Assembly (NCBI GenBank): GCA_009841145.1 | Contig: VXMJ01000017.1 | Coordinates: 36,250-100,249 of the forward strand | DNA from: Caldilineaceae bacterium SB0661_bin_34 | Lineage (GTDB): Bacteria > Chloroflexota > Anaerolineae > Caldilineales > Caldilineaceae | Length of the DNA stretch: 64,000 nt | Reading direction: 5' to 3' | Shown: positions 25,984 to 35,010 of the stretch, in pieces | How positions within the stretch are numbered: the stretch's first letter is position 1 | Layout: each line of letters begins with the position of its first letter | The notes under the pieces: model-generated | Told to the model about the DNA's origin: nothing | Databases searched by the model: none | The model's input: the letters and a program-made list of their open reading frames with translations, nothing else | Made by a program: the position numbers and the translations under genes

Positions 25984-27357
25984 CTACCGGAGCAGTTGGG
26001 GATACCCGGACTCGATAAACGGATAGGCTTCGATCAACGCCTCTTGAAAGATCCCAATAGCCTGGTCGATGGTATCCCGGGTCATGGCTGTCGATGTGTT
26101 CAGGCCACCTCCCGTGGACATCATCAGGCCTCGATTCAGGCAGGCCAGGAAGAGAAAACGCCGCACCTCCGCAGGTGCCGTACCGGCGTCCCGGTAGTTG
26201 CGAACCTGCCTGTCGGTCATGTGGACCCCCACAAGTGATCCGCGGCCGGCAATTTGCCCCTGCAGTCCTTGCTCAACCAGGACTTCGCGCATGCCTGTAC
26301 GCAGACGATCGCCAAGATCATTGATGTAGGAGATGCGATCCTCCGTCAGGTGTGCCATGGCAGCCGCCCCCGCAGCCATGGTGACCGGATTGCCGTTGAA
26401 GGTGCCTCCATGGCCAATGGGTTCCGTTGAATCAGGAGCGTAGCGACCCATCAAGTCCTCCCGGCCGCCGAACGCGCCTGCGGGGAAGCCACCACCGATG
26501 ATTTTGGCAAAGGCCGTCAAGTCCGGCCTGATGCCATACAGGGCCTGGGCTCCACCCTGGTCGAGGCGGAAGGTTTGCACCTCGTCCAACACCAGCAGAA
26601 CATTGTTCTCCTCGGTAATTCGACGCACCGCCTCCAGATAGGACTGCGTGGCCGTCGTATAGCCGTGGGAACCGAGCAGTGGTTCCACGATTACCGCGGC
26701 GATGGAGTCCTGGTGGGCTGCAACAGTCTCGGACAGGGCCTGTTCGTCGTTGAAGGGCACCACGTACATGGATTCCCGTGCGTATTCGGGTATGCCGGTA
26801 CCTTCGGGCTTACTCAATGGCTGTTGGTCCGAGCCAGCATCGCGGATTCCGGGGGAGACACTGACACTGACGGCATCGTGAGTACCGTGATATCCACCTT
26901 CCACCTTGACGATGTGCGACTTCCCCGAGGCCGCCCGAGCCGCCCGCAACGCCAGCATGGTGGCCTCGGTGCCAGAATTGGCAAACCGGATGCGTTCGAC
27001 GGATTCAACCCGACTGCACATGATTTCAGCCAGGGCAATCTGGTGTTCGTTGAGAGCCCCCCAGGCAGTTCCCTGAGCAACCTGGCTGCGCACAGCCTCC
27101 TCGACAGGACCGAAACGATGGCCGTGGATCAGCGTGGTGGCGTTGTTCATGAAGTCGAGCAGGCGATTGCCGTCCACATCCACCAGTTCCGTGCCCGCGG
27201 CCCGATCAATTACGAGGGGATAGGGCCGGAAATAGGTTGAACTCCGGGTTTCCCCGCCCGGCATGACACGCCTTGCTCGGGTGTGCAGCGCGGCGGACTT
27301 CGGGGTACGCTCCCGATAGCGGTTCTCCAGTTGTTGCATCAACTTTTTGGCAGTCAT
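25984..27357 (-). CDS. class III aminotransferase (glutamate-1-semialdehyde aminomutase-like)
   Basis: A 457-aa fold-type I PLP enzyme. VMPGGETRSS (31-40) and NSGTEATMLALRAAR (127-141) are the HemL-like cofactor segments, Asp258 in LVLDEVQTF binds the pyridine nitrogen and Lys285 in FAKIIGGGFP carries PLP. The N-terminus resembles HemL-like enzymes, but with no other heme genes nearby a catabolic aminotransferase is likelier. I use ATG 27357; 26 upstream codons rich in Cys and Arg are open but look non-coding. Confidence 0.9.
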   Translation of the reverse strand: MTAKKLMQQLENRYRERTPKSAALHTRARRVMPGGETRSSTYFRPYPLVIDRAAGTELVDVDGNRLLDFMNNATTLIHGHRFGPVEEAVRSQVAQGTAWGALNEHQIALAEIMCSRVESVERIRFANSGTEATMLALRAARAASGKSHIVKVEGGYHGTHDAVSVSVSPGIRDAGSDQQPLSKPEGTGIPEYARESMYVVPFNDEQALSETVAAHQDSIAAVIVEPLLGSHGYTTATQSYLEAVRRITEENNVLLVLDEVQTFRLDQGGAQALYGIRPDLTAFAKIIGGGFPAGAFGGREDLMGRYAPDSTEPIGHGGTFNGNPVTMAAGAAAMAHLTEDRISYINDLGDRLRTGMREVLVEQGLQGQIAGRGSLVGVHMTDRQVRNYRDAGTAPAEVRRFLFLACLNRGLMMSTGGGLNTSTAMTRDTIDQAIGIFQEALIEAYPFIESGYPQLLR

Positions 27358-27601
27358 CGAAATCCGTTCCCGTCCAACAGGCATGCGACAGATGCAGCAG
27401 GCAGGCTTGTGCCGATACCTCGCCGATCGCTGCATTGTATGACCCAGCCGTGTGATGCCACATCAAGCAAGAAGGACGCGTGCAGGTACTTTGAGCGGAA
27501 TGGACCCGTGCACCAGTCACCCATGGATGTTGCCTCGGTCGCCGGCCGGCATCCCGACTCCAGACAGCAACCATTCCGCACCAGGACCGATAGGCAGTCC
27601 C

Positions 27602-27632
27602 TTGTCAAACTGTTTTTGCACTGATTTACAAT
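27602..27632 (+). promoter_or_regulatory. candidate promoter for the ABC importer operon
   Basis: TTGTCA (27602-27607) and TACAAT (27627-27632) are separated by 19 bp, in an AT-rich pocket about 90 bp before the SBP start. Confidence 0.45.
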
Positions 27633-27721
27633 CGGGCTTGATCGACTCGTCGCTGTTTCCGACCTGAGCAACCTGGCGGAATTCAGCGGCCAATCCCAAT
27701 ACATGGGAAGGAATGTACGCC

Positions 27722-29113
27722 ATGCGCAAAGTAACGTTAACTCGTCGCGGATTTCTGAAGGGCACCACCATCGGGGCTGCATCCCTGGCCCTGGCCGCGT
27801 GCGCGGCACCGGTGGCCGCCCCGGCATCAGGCGAGGACACCTCCGCCGAAATGGCTCCGGTGGACATTGATGTATGGACCGGTTGGACCGAGGGTGCCGC
27901 CGACAAGATTGAACAGATCCTGGACGGCTACAACCAATCGCAGACAGCTGTGCGGGCCCACCACGTGGTCGTGGCCGGCGGCATGACCCAGAAACTCCTG
28001 GCCGGCATTGCAGCCAACGAAGGGCCCACCACGGCTGTCGTATTCGGTGCTGCCGTTGCCTACCAGCTCGCGGCCAACGAAGCGTTGCTGGCCCTGGATG
28101 AACTGGGCGACCCCGACCAGGTCCAGACCCTCAGGGACTGGATGCATCCCGCCATATGGGACTTGGGCACGTACCAGGGCAGCTTCTACTACGCCAGCAT
28201 GTGGAATCAGTCCATGGGCACGTTCGTCAACCTGGACATGGCCGAAGCGGCCGGCGTGGATCCGGACAGTCCCCCGGAAACCCTTGAGGAGCTCGTTGAC
28301 GTCTGGGAGCAGCTGACCACCTACGACGACGACGGCAACATCGATGTCCTGGGCGGCGACTTCAACTGGAACGCCATGATCATGGGACGCTTCCATGGCC
28401 AATTCGTTGCGGACGAGACCACGGTCACGGCCAATCATCCCAACAATGTCAAGGCCCTGGAGTGGAACACGTCCCTTTGGGAACGCTTTGGCGTGGACAA
28501 GATGCAGACGTACCAGGCATCGCTGCAGGGCGCGGGCGGGCGCTCGCGCGGTTTGGCTCCGTTCCTGGCCGGCCTGCGCGCCACCGAAACCACCGGTCCC
28601 TGGCGCTTCAACTCGATGCGGGACTATGCCAACGAAGACTTCAGGTTCACGGTGTGGCCCTTCCCCAAGCCGGCAGGCTACGACACACGCGGCATGTACA
28701 CCTACGGCGACGGCTGGATCGTGCCGGTCACGGCACCCGAACCGGAAGCCGCCTGGGAAATCATCAGCGTCATGACCGGCGCCACCGGCGATCGCGACAC
28801 CTACACGTCGCTCTTCATCACCTGGCTGTGCGTCAACAATCCCGTTTCGGAAGGCATGAAGGACCATCCCCTCTTCAGGGACGAGGTGATTGGCGCCTGC
28901 CCGGGATTCACCGACATCTTCATGGACGACCTGTACAACTCGGATTATTACCTGTACCCTCCCAAGGTACCCACCAGCTCCTCCTACAACTCGCTGTTGG
29001 GGGCGGAGTGGCAGAAGGCCTACTTGGGCGAGAAGAGTCCTCAGGAGGCCCTTGACTTTGTACAGGAGGAAGCGCAGAAGGAACTCGACCTCTGGCTTGA
29101 CCAGTCAGGCTGA
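27722..29113 (+). CDS. extracellular solute-binding lipoprotein, family 1 (sugar ABC importer)
   Basis: A 463-aa substrate-binding protein of the CUT1 sugar class. A twin-arginine-like leader (TRRGFLKG, 7-14) leads to a lipobox with Cys27 (LALAACAAP). The mature part starts IDVWTGWTEG and has the usual two-lobe layout. It would deliver a sugar or sugar derivative to the permeases downstream. The start is ATG 27722, 9 nt after GAAGGA; an ATG three codons earlier has no spacing. A long stem-loop follows before the permease genes. Confidence 0.93.
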   Translation: MRKVTLTRRGFLKGTTIGAASLALAACAAPVAAPASGEDTSAEMAPVDIDVWTGWTEGAADKIEQILDGYNQSQTAVRAHHVVVAGGMTQKLLAGIAANEGPTTAVVFGAAVAYQLAANEALLALDELGDPDQVQTLRDWMHPAIWDLGTYQGSFYYASMWNQSMGTFVNLDMAEAAGVDPDSPPETLEELVDVWEQLTTYDDDGNIDVLGGDFNWNAMIMGRFHGQFVADETTVTANHPNNVKALEWNTSLWERFGVDKMQTYQASLQGAGGRSRGLAPFLAGLRATETTGPWRFNSMRDYANEDFRFTVWPFPKPAGYDTRGMYTYGDGWIVPVTAPEPEAAWEIISVMTGATGDRDTYTSLFITWLCVNNPVSEGMKDHPLFRDEVIGACPGFTDIFMDDLYNSDYYLYPPKVPTSSSYNSLLGAEWQKAYLGEKSPQEALDFVQEEAQKELDLWLDQSG

Positions 29114-29132
29114 AGCACAGCGAATCCGGAGC

Positions 29133-29177
29133 GCGGGTTTGGACCTGGTAGCCGCACTGCTACCGGTCCAAACCCGC
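29133..29177 (+). promoter_or_regulatory. long stem-loop between SBP and permease genes
   Basis: A 19-bp stem with one bulged T (29133-29145/29165-29177 outer, 29147-29152/29159-29164 inner) around a 6-nt loop, 19 bp after the SBP stop. No T-run follows. Structures here commonly protect the SBP message and reduce the permease message, giving excess binding protein; that is inference from other importers. Confidence 0.65.
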
Positions 29178-29274
29178 CGCGGCCTCCCGCGGGCTGACCA
29201 GATCCACACAGGCTCATCCAGCCTGGATCGGTGCCTGCGCGGCAGTTGATCCCGACCGACCCAATTACACCCCC

Positions 29275-30165
29275 GTGGCCACATCCCTGGACACACCCCG
29301 CGCCCAAGCCGCGGCCTCAACAACCGGAGTGCAACGCCTGAGCCGTCCTCTCGGTGAAACAGGCAAGTACCTGGTGCTGGCGTTGTTCTCCGCCTTCTTC
29401 ATGATTCCACTGGTGTGGATGGTTTCGACCTCCCTGAAGAACGCCGAGGAACTTCCCCTCTATCCGCCCATCTGGATCCCGGATCCAATTCGATGGGACA
29501 ACTACGTGACCGCCTTCGTGGAAGGTTCCCTGGGAGGCTACCTCTGGAACACGGTGGTGGTCACCGTGCCGTCGGTGATCGGGGCGGTCCTGTCCAACGC
29601 ACTGATCGCCTACGGGTTTGCCCGCGTCCAGTGGCCCGGGCGCGACTATGTCTTCGCCGTTGTGCTGGCCACGATGATCCTGCCGGACTTCGTGACCTTC
29701 ATACCCCTGTACCTCATATTCCGCGACCTTAACTGGCTCAACACCTACTACCCGCTGATCCTGCCCATCTTCCTGGGAAGTCCGTTCTTCATTTTCCTGT
29801 TGCGCCAGTTTCTGATGGCGCTCCCTGCCGAACTGACGGACGCCGCCCACGTGGACGGCGCGTCCGAGCTACTGATCTTCCTGCGCATTGTGATTCCGTT
29901 GGCCACCCCCGCCCTGGCCGTGGTGGCCCTGTTTCAGTTCATCGGCAGCTGGAACGACTATTTCGGACCGCTCATCTACCTCAGCGATGTCGACAAGTAC
30001 ACGATTTCCCTGGGCATCGCCAACATGGAAAGCGCTTACGGATTCTCCAATTTCGCTTGGATCATGGCCGCCACGTGCATGAGCATCCTGCCCATCATCC
30101 TGCTCTTCTTCTTTGCGCAGCGGACCTTCATCGAAGGCATCGCCCTGACCGGACTGAAAGGATAG
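29275..30165 (+). CDS. carbohydrate ABC transporter permease (MalG-like)
   Basis: A 296-aa six-helix permease. The cytoplasmic EAA loop reads LTDAAHVDGASELLIFLRI, contacting the ATPase. FFMIPLVWMVSTSLKN at the N-terminal helix and the closing FIEGIALTGLKG are typical of MalG-type CUT1 permeases. It starts with GTG at 29275 with no clear ribosome-binding site, and 109 bp of untranslated DNA before it carries a hairpin end. It forms a heterodimer with the next gene. No ATPase gene is present in the window, so a shared MsiK/UgpC-type ATPase is needed. Confidence 0.92.
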   Translation: MATSLDTPRAQAAASTTGVQRLSRPLGETGKYLVLALFSAFFMIPLVWMVSTSLKNAEELPLYPPIWIPDPIRWDNYVTAFVEGSLGGYLWNTVVVTVPSVIGAVLSNALIAYGFARVQWPGRDYVFAVVLATMILPDFVTFIPLYLIFRDLNWLNTYYPLILPIFLGSPFFIFLLRQFLMALPAELTDAAHVDGASELLIFLRIVIPLATPALAVVALFQFIGSWNDYFGPLIYLSDVDKYTISLGIANMESAYGFSNFAWIMAATCMSILPIILLFFFAQRTFIEGIALTGLKG

Positions 30166-30171
30166 GCCTCC

Positions 30172-31089
30172 ATGACTGCCGCCGCATCTTCGTTCCGGTT
30201 CTCCAGCAGCCGGGATCGCCGACGCCTGGCCACGGGCCTGCTATTCATCTCGCCCTGGATCCTGGGGTTCATCGTGTTCAGGGTCTATCCGTTCCTGGCC
30301 TCGCTGTACTACAGCTTTACCTTCTACCCGGTTCTACGCAGTCCCCGCTGGTTGGGCTGGGACAATTACGTCAACCTGTTCGACGACCCCCGCTTCCTCA
30401 TCTCGCTCTGGAACAGCACCTATTATGCGCTGGGCGCGGTTCCCCTGGGCACGCTCTTCGGCATCCTGCTGGCAATGCTGCTGAACATGCGCGTGCGGGG
30501 CCTGTCCGCGTTCCGCACGATCTTCTTCCTGCCCAGCATCACTCCCATCGTGGCCGCGGCCATCGTGTGGCTATGGATGTTCAATCCCCGCAGCGGGGTG
30601 GTCAACTATCTGCTGTCATTCGTCGGGATCAACGGGCCGGCTTGGCTGGGCGATCCGCAGTGGGCCAAGGCAGCCCTGATCCTGATGAGCATTTGGAGCG
30701 TCGGCAACGCGGTGGTGATTTATCTGGCGGCCCTGCAGGACGTGCCGCGCGAGCTGTTGGAAGCCTCCTCCCTGGACGGCGCCAATGCCATGCAGAAAAT
30801 CTGGAACATCACACTGCCCATGATCAGCCCGGTCATTCTGTTCAACGTGATCGTGGGCCTGATCGCCGCCTTCCAGTTCTTCACGCAGGTCCACGTCATG
30901 ACCGACGGCCGGGGCAGTCCGGCCGATTCCACCCTGATGATGTCGATATATCTCTATCAGTCGGCGTTCGAGTTCTTCAAGATGGGTTATGCCTCGGCCC
31001 AGGCGTGGATCCTCTTCCTCATCATTGTGATCTTCACCATGATCCTGTTCCGCGTTTCGGGACGCCTGGTCTACTACGGCGGTCGCTGA
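30172..31089 (+). CDS. carbohydrate ABC transporter permease (MalF-like)
   Basis: A 305-aa six-helix permease, start 6 bp after the previous stop. The EAA loop is ELLEASSLDGANAMQKIWNI. It has the usual GFIVFRVYPFLASLYYSFT first helix and FQFFTQVHVMTDG loop of MalF/UgpA-type subunits. Together with the MalG-like gene and the SBP it makes up a sugar importer minus ATPase. The order SBP-MalG-MalF is the reverse of the common SBP-MalF-MalG order. Confidence 0.93.
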   Translation: MTAAASSFRFSSSRDRRRLATGLLFISPWILGFIVFRVYPFLASLYYSFTFYPVLRSPRWLGWDNYVNLFDDPRFLISLWNSTYYALGAVPLGTLFGILLAMLLNMRVRGLSAFRTIFFLPSITPIVAAAIVWLWMFNPRSGVVNYLLSFVGINGPAWLGDPQWAKAALILMSIWSVGNAVVIYLAALQDVPRELLEASSLDGANAMQKIWNITLPMISPVILFNVIVGLIAAFQFFTQVHVMTDGRGSPADSTLMMSIYLYQSAFEFFKMGYASAQAWILFLIIVIFTMILFRVSGRLVYYGGR

Positions 31090-31228
31090 CAGTCCCGATC
31101 CGATAGACCCGCGGTGGCCGACATTCCGGCTCCGCGGACAAGAAACCCATCCTGCCACCGGCCACTTCGCCCCGACCGTCGCGGCGGACCCGGTTCGATT
31201 CGCCGGCCGCATCCAACAAGGAGTGCCC

Positions 31229-32749
31229 ATGTCCCCGTCAACACAGCCGCTTGATTCCATTTCAAACATCCTGCAGGCACTGAAGGAGGGGGATGCCACG
31301 GTCTCCGAAGTTCTGGCACGCCACGAAACCGCCATCGATCAATTGGATCGCAACGGTCCCGTGCTCAACTCCGTGCTGGCGCTGGCCCCCGAACGACAGG
31401 AACAGGCCCGTGACCTGGAGCTGAAGGGACCCGGCTCGGATCGGCCGCTGTTCGGTGCGCCCATCCTGATCAAGGACAACCTCATTACCGCCGGTTCCCT
31501 GCCCACCACCGGTGGCTCGCTGGCCCTGGCGGAGTGGAGGCCAAACGAGGACGCGCCAGCCGTGGCGGGCCTGCGGAAGGCGGGGGCCCTCGTGTTTGGC
31601 AAGACCAATTTGTCGGAGTGGGCCAACTTCCGTTCCACCCGTTCGACCAGTGGCTGGAGCAGCATCGGCGGCCAAACCCGCAATCCGTACGTGCTCGATC
31701 GAAATCCCAGTGGCTCCAGCAGCGGTTCGGCCGTAGCAGTCAGCGCCGGTCTGTGTGTCGGCGCGGTCGGCACCGAGACGGATGGCTCCATCACCTCGCC
31801 AGCCTCAACCAACGGGATCGTCGGAGTCAAACCGACGGTCGGCCTGGTCAGCCGCCGGGGAATCATTCCCATATCCCATCGCCAGGACACAGCGGGCCCC
31901 ATGACCCGGTCGGTCAGGGATGCGGCATTGATGCTGTCGGCCATGGCCGGACCGGACCCGGACGATCCGGCGACCGAACGGATTCCGGAGGATTTCGACC
32001 CACGGTTGGATCAGCATCTGGGAGCCGTCGACCTGACCGGCATGAGAATCGGCGCGATGGCTACTCCAAACTGGCTGGCACCCCAAGCCGAACCGGTCTA
32101 TGCAGCAGCGCTGGAACTCCTGCGACAGTTGGGGGCCCGGTTGGTGGAAGGCCTGGAAGCGGATGTGGCGGATTGGGGTGCGCAGGAGCAGTTGGCACTC
32201 AAGACGGAGTTCCGCATGGACCTGGAGTTGTTCCTGGCCCAACAGAAGGTTGAACCGCCCTTCCGGACACTGGACGCATTGATTGAGTTCAACCGCCGCC
32301 ACGCCGACGATGTCATGCCCCTGTTCGGACAGGAGCTTTTCCTGGATGCGGCCAGGACCGATCCTGCGGACCCGGCCTACGCGCAGGCAGTGGAGGATCT
32401 TGCCCATCTGTGTCGGGACGGGTACCTGCTGCACCTGTTGGATGGTCACAACCTGGACGCGGTCGTGGCACCCACATGCAATCCGGCCACTGTGGTGGAC
32501 CACCTGCACGGGACCCGCATGCTCGGATCCTTCTTCTCACCGGCTGCGGTCGCCGGCTTCCCCCATGTCACGGTGCCAATGGGCTTGGTTCGGCACCTCC
32601 CGATCGGCCTGTCGTTCGTGGGACGCCCGTTCAGCGAACCGATCCTGCTGCAGGCCGCAGACTGTTTTGAACGCAATCTCAACCTGTCGATTGAGCCCCA
32701 GTTCATCGCCTCGGTGGAGGAGTGGCCGCAATCCGCGGGTCCGGCGTGA
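31229..32749 (+). CDS. amidase (amidase signature family)
   Basis: A 506-aa amidase-signature hydrolase with the Ser-cisSer-Lys triad: Lys82 in ILIKDN, cis-Ser at ~163/164 in NPSGSSSGSAV and nucleophile Ser187 in TDGSITSPAS. It hydrolyses carboxylic amides; the family covers aryl amides, urea derivatives and Glu-tRNA amidation. There are no GatB/C partners here, so a catabolic amidase is likely. I start at ATG 31229, 5 nt after AAGGAG; an in-frame GTG six bases earlier abuts that site. It follows the sugar importer by ~140 bp. Confidence 0.93.
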   Translation: MSPSTQPLDSISNILQALKEGDATVSEVLARHETAIDQLDRNGPVLNSVLALAPERQEQARDLELKGPGSDRPLFGAPILIKDNLITAGSLPTTGGSLALAEWRPNEDAPAVAGLRKAGALVFGKTNLSEWANFRSTRSTSGWSSIGGQTRNPYVLDRNPSGSSSGSAVAVSAGLCVGAVGTETDGSITSPASTNGIVGVKPTVGLVSRRGIIPISHRQDTAGPMTRSVRDAALMLSAMAGPDPDDPATERIPEDFDPRLDQHLGAVDLTGMRIGAMATPNWLAPQAEPVYAAALELLRQLGARLVEGLEADVADWGAQEQLALKTEFRMDLELFLAQQKVEPPFRTLDALIEFNRRHADDVMPLFGQELFLDAARTDPADPAYAQAVEDLAHLCRDGYLLHLLDGHNLDAVVAPTCNPATVVDHLHGTRMLGSFFSPAAVAGFPHVTVPMGLVRHLPIGLSFVGRPFSEPILLQAADCFERNLNLSIEPQFIASVEEWPQSAGPA

Positions 32750-32841
32750 ACCAGGCGACCCCGGTCCCTGAGCAGCGCGGTGCCGCCTTCCCCTCCATTT
32801 GCAAACCCAATCTGTTGCAGTCGACAAGGAACCATATTTCA

Positions 32842-34620
32842 ATGAAATCAGTTGCCAATCCTTGGCAGGCCTGGTTCACCGAAGGTCCGGCACTCCTGAT
32901 GCTGTGCGCACTGACCGGTGCCGTCATGGTCGGCTGTGCCGGCACAGCCCCTGAGGAAGGGCCATCCGAAGACGGAGCCTTCGACAATGTGACCATCTTT
33001 GGTGAAACACTGCCCGACGATGCGCTGCCCTACAGCCAACAGATCTACCGCCTGCCCTGCAGCAACACGTCCACCCAGGCAACCTTCGACTTTGTGGTGT
33101 CAGCCTACCAGCCCATCTGCAGTTCGGACCTGTTCAGCGACGCGCTCATCACGCTGGACAAGAACTTCCACGTCCGCCCCCTGGCCGCCGACAGCTGGGA
33201 AACCACCGCAGACGGCCTGACCTGGCACATCAAGATTGGGAAAGGCCAGCAGTGGAGCGACGGCGTGCCGCTGACCGCGCACGACTACGTAGCGGCCTAC
33301 CAACTGTCTGCCAACCCGGAGACCGGCTGGGATTTCGCCTGGTTGTACAGCTTCCTGGGACCAGGCGGCATCAAGAACTGGAACCGGGTCATCGCTGGCG
33401 AGTTGCCGCCCGAGGAACTCGGCGTGGTGGCTGTCGACGACTACACCCTGGCTATCACCACCGAGGATCTGTTCCCGCCCCTTCCCGGAGTGCTCAAATA
33501 CTCCTGGCCGCTCGCTGCCCACGCGCTGGTTGAACACGGCCCCTACTACAACAACAAACCCGAAACCTCCGTGTCCTCGGGGCCGTTCATGCTCGAGTCC
33601 TACGACCCTGGCAATGAACTTGTACTGGTCGCCAATCCGATGTACCGCGGCCGGCGCCCACCCCGCCTTGCCCGCATCGAGCACGTCTACCTCGCTCCCG
33701 GCACCGAGTTTCTGGCCTATCAGGCGGGCGCAATCGACAACATTCGATACGATTTCCTGTCCTCCGCCGACTTCGAGCTGATCTTTGCCGACTTGGTTAT
33801 GAGCGCGAACTACCTGTTGAGCTTTGGCGACTTCCGAACGGACTACCTGCTCTGGGACACGTTCAATCCTCCTTTCGACAGCCTGGATGTCCGCAAGGCC
33901 TTCGCCAAAGCCATCAACCGAGCGTCGATTGCAGGCAACGTGTTTGGTGTCAACCGCGCGATTCCGGCTCACAGCATGCTGATGCCCGGGTTTCCATCCT
34001 CGGACACGGAAAGACTGCTGGACCACTATCAGGCCTACGACTGCCCGGCAGCACGGGAACACCTGGCACAGGCCGGCTACCCCGACGGCACTGGATTTCC
34101 CAAGCAGGAAATGTGGCTGCGCAACGAACCCCCATCCATAGCCGCCGTTTACCAGGCCGTGGCCACTTCCATCTCCGAGTGCCTAAACGTCGCGATTGAG
34201 GTCTCCAACAAGGACGGCAAGGTGTATATGGACGCCCTTAACGCCAAACCCACAGAATTAGCGTTTGGGGCCGTCTCCTACGGCATGGATTTCCTTGATG
34301 CATCGAACCTGCTCGGCATCTGGGTCTCCACCGGGCGCCACTCCTGGTTGAACCCCGAGTTCGACCGGCTGGTGGGCGAGGCCAGCAGCCTAGTCGGCGA
34401 TCCAAAACGCCGTGACCAGATGTTTCGAGATGCCCAGGAAATTTTGGTGGACGACGTGGGCGGTGCCTTCATCGCCCACCGTTTACAGGGTAATTTGGTT
34501 CAGCCGTGGATCCAGGGCGACGCCATCCGCGAACCGGGCGCGCACGGCATCGCCGGCTTTCATTTTGGTGACGACACCGTCATTTCCAACATTTATGTCT
34601 CCATTGCCAAACAGCAATGA
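32842..34620 (+). CDS. ABC transporter substrate-binding lipoprotein, family 5
   Basis: A 592-aa peptide-type solute-binding protein. A leader of ~31 residues ends at Cys32 (MVGCAGTAPEE). Family segments include TWHIKIGKGQQWSDG, SSGPFMLESYDPG and DVRKAFAKAINR. I use ATG 32842 (AAGGAACC upstream); an ATG at 32722 would overlap the amidase end and precede the leader by 40 residues. No permease or ATPase follows, so it is an orphan binding protein that must use another importer, or sense ligand for it. It is probably co-transcribed with the amidase. Confidence 0.92.
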   Translation: MKSVANPWQAWFTEGPALLMLCALTGAVMVGCAGTAPEEGPSEDGAFDNVTIFGETLPDDALPYSQQIYRLPCSNTSTQATFDFVVSAYQPICSSDLFSDALITLDKNFHVRPLAADSWETTADGLTWHIKIGKGQQWSDGVPLTAHDYVAAYQLSANPETGWDFAWLYSFLGPGGIKNWNRVIAGELPPEELGVVAVDDYTLAITTEDLFPPLPGVLKYSWPLAAHALVEHGPYYNNKPETSVSSGPFMLESYDPGNELVLVANPMYRGRRPPRLARIEHVYLAPGTEFLAYQAGAIDNIRYDFLSSADFELIFADLVMSANYLLSFGDFRTDYLLWDTFNPPFDSLDVRKAFAKAINRASIAGNVFGVNRAIPAHSMLMPGFPSSDTERLLDHYQAYDCPAAREHLAQAGYPDGTGFPKQEMWLRNEPPSIAAVYQAVATSISECLNVAIEVSNKDGKVYMDALNAKPTELAFGAVSYGMDFLDASNLLGIWVSTGRHSWLNPEFDRLVGEASSLVGDPKRRDQMFRDAQEILVDDVGGAFIAHRLQGNLVQPWIQGDAIREPGAHGIAGFHFGDDTVISNIYVSIAKQQ

Positions 34621-35010
34621 CTGCCACGCCGCGGAATGCGGCCCGGCGTTGGGGGCCTGGGTGCCGCTGTGGACCACACGGCAGGAGTGGCCTGGGGTCC
34701 AAACATACCCTCCGACGAGATCAAGGGGTGGCAACCGCGGGAGGGCACGGGAACATACTCTCGCAAGCCTGACTCGACAAGCCCGGCCCGGTGATCAACC
34801 GTCGGCAACGGCACTCCAATGCGACCGGTATTGACCACACCATTCTTGAAGCCGGCCTCCCAGGCAGCCGGGAGTAGCGCGCCACGGAGCCCGGCAACCG
34901 GATCCAGTCTGCGCAATCCGACGGAACTGGTCTCAGGAGGCGACGCAACCCGTGTTGGGCGGTGTCACTCCGCCGGTTCGACGCGGATCCGGCCAGTGAA
35001 CACCGGCCCC
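34621..35010. other. intergenic stretch, no gene recognised
   Basis: About 390 bp separate the convergent SBP and SulP genes. A 107-codon minus-strand frame (34593-34916) is open but has no family motif and overlaps the SBP end, so I treat it as chance. No clear terminator is seen on either side. Confidence 0.45.
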
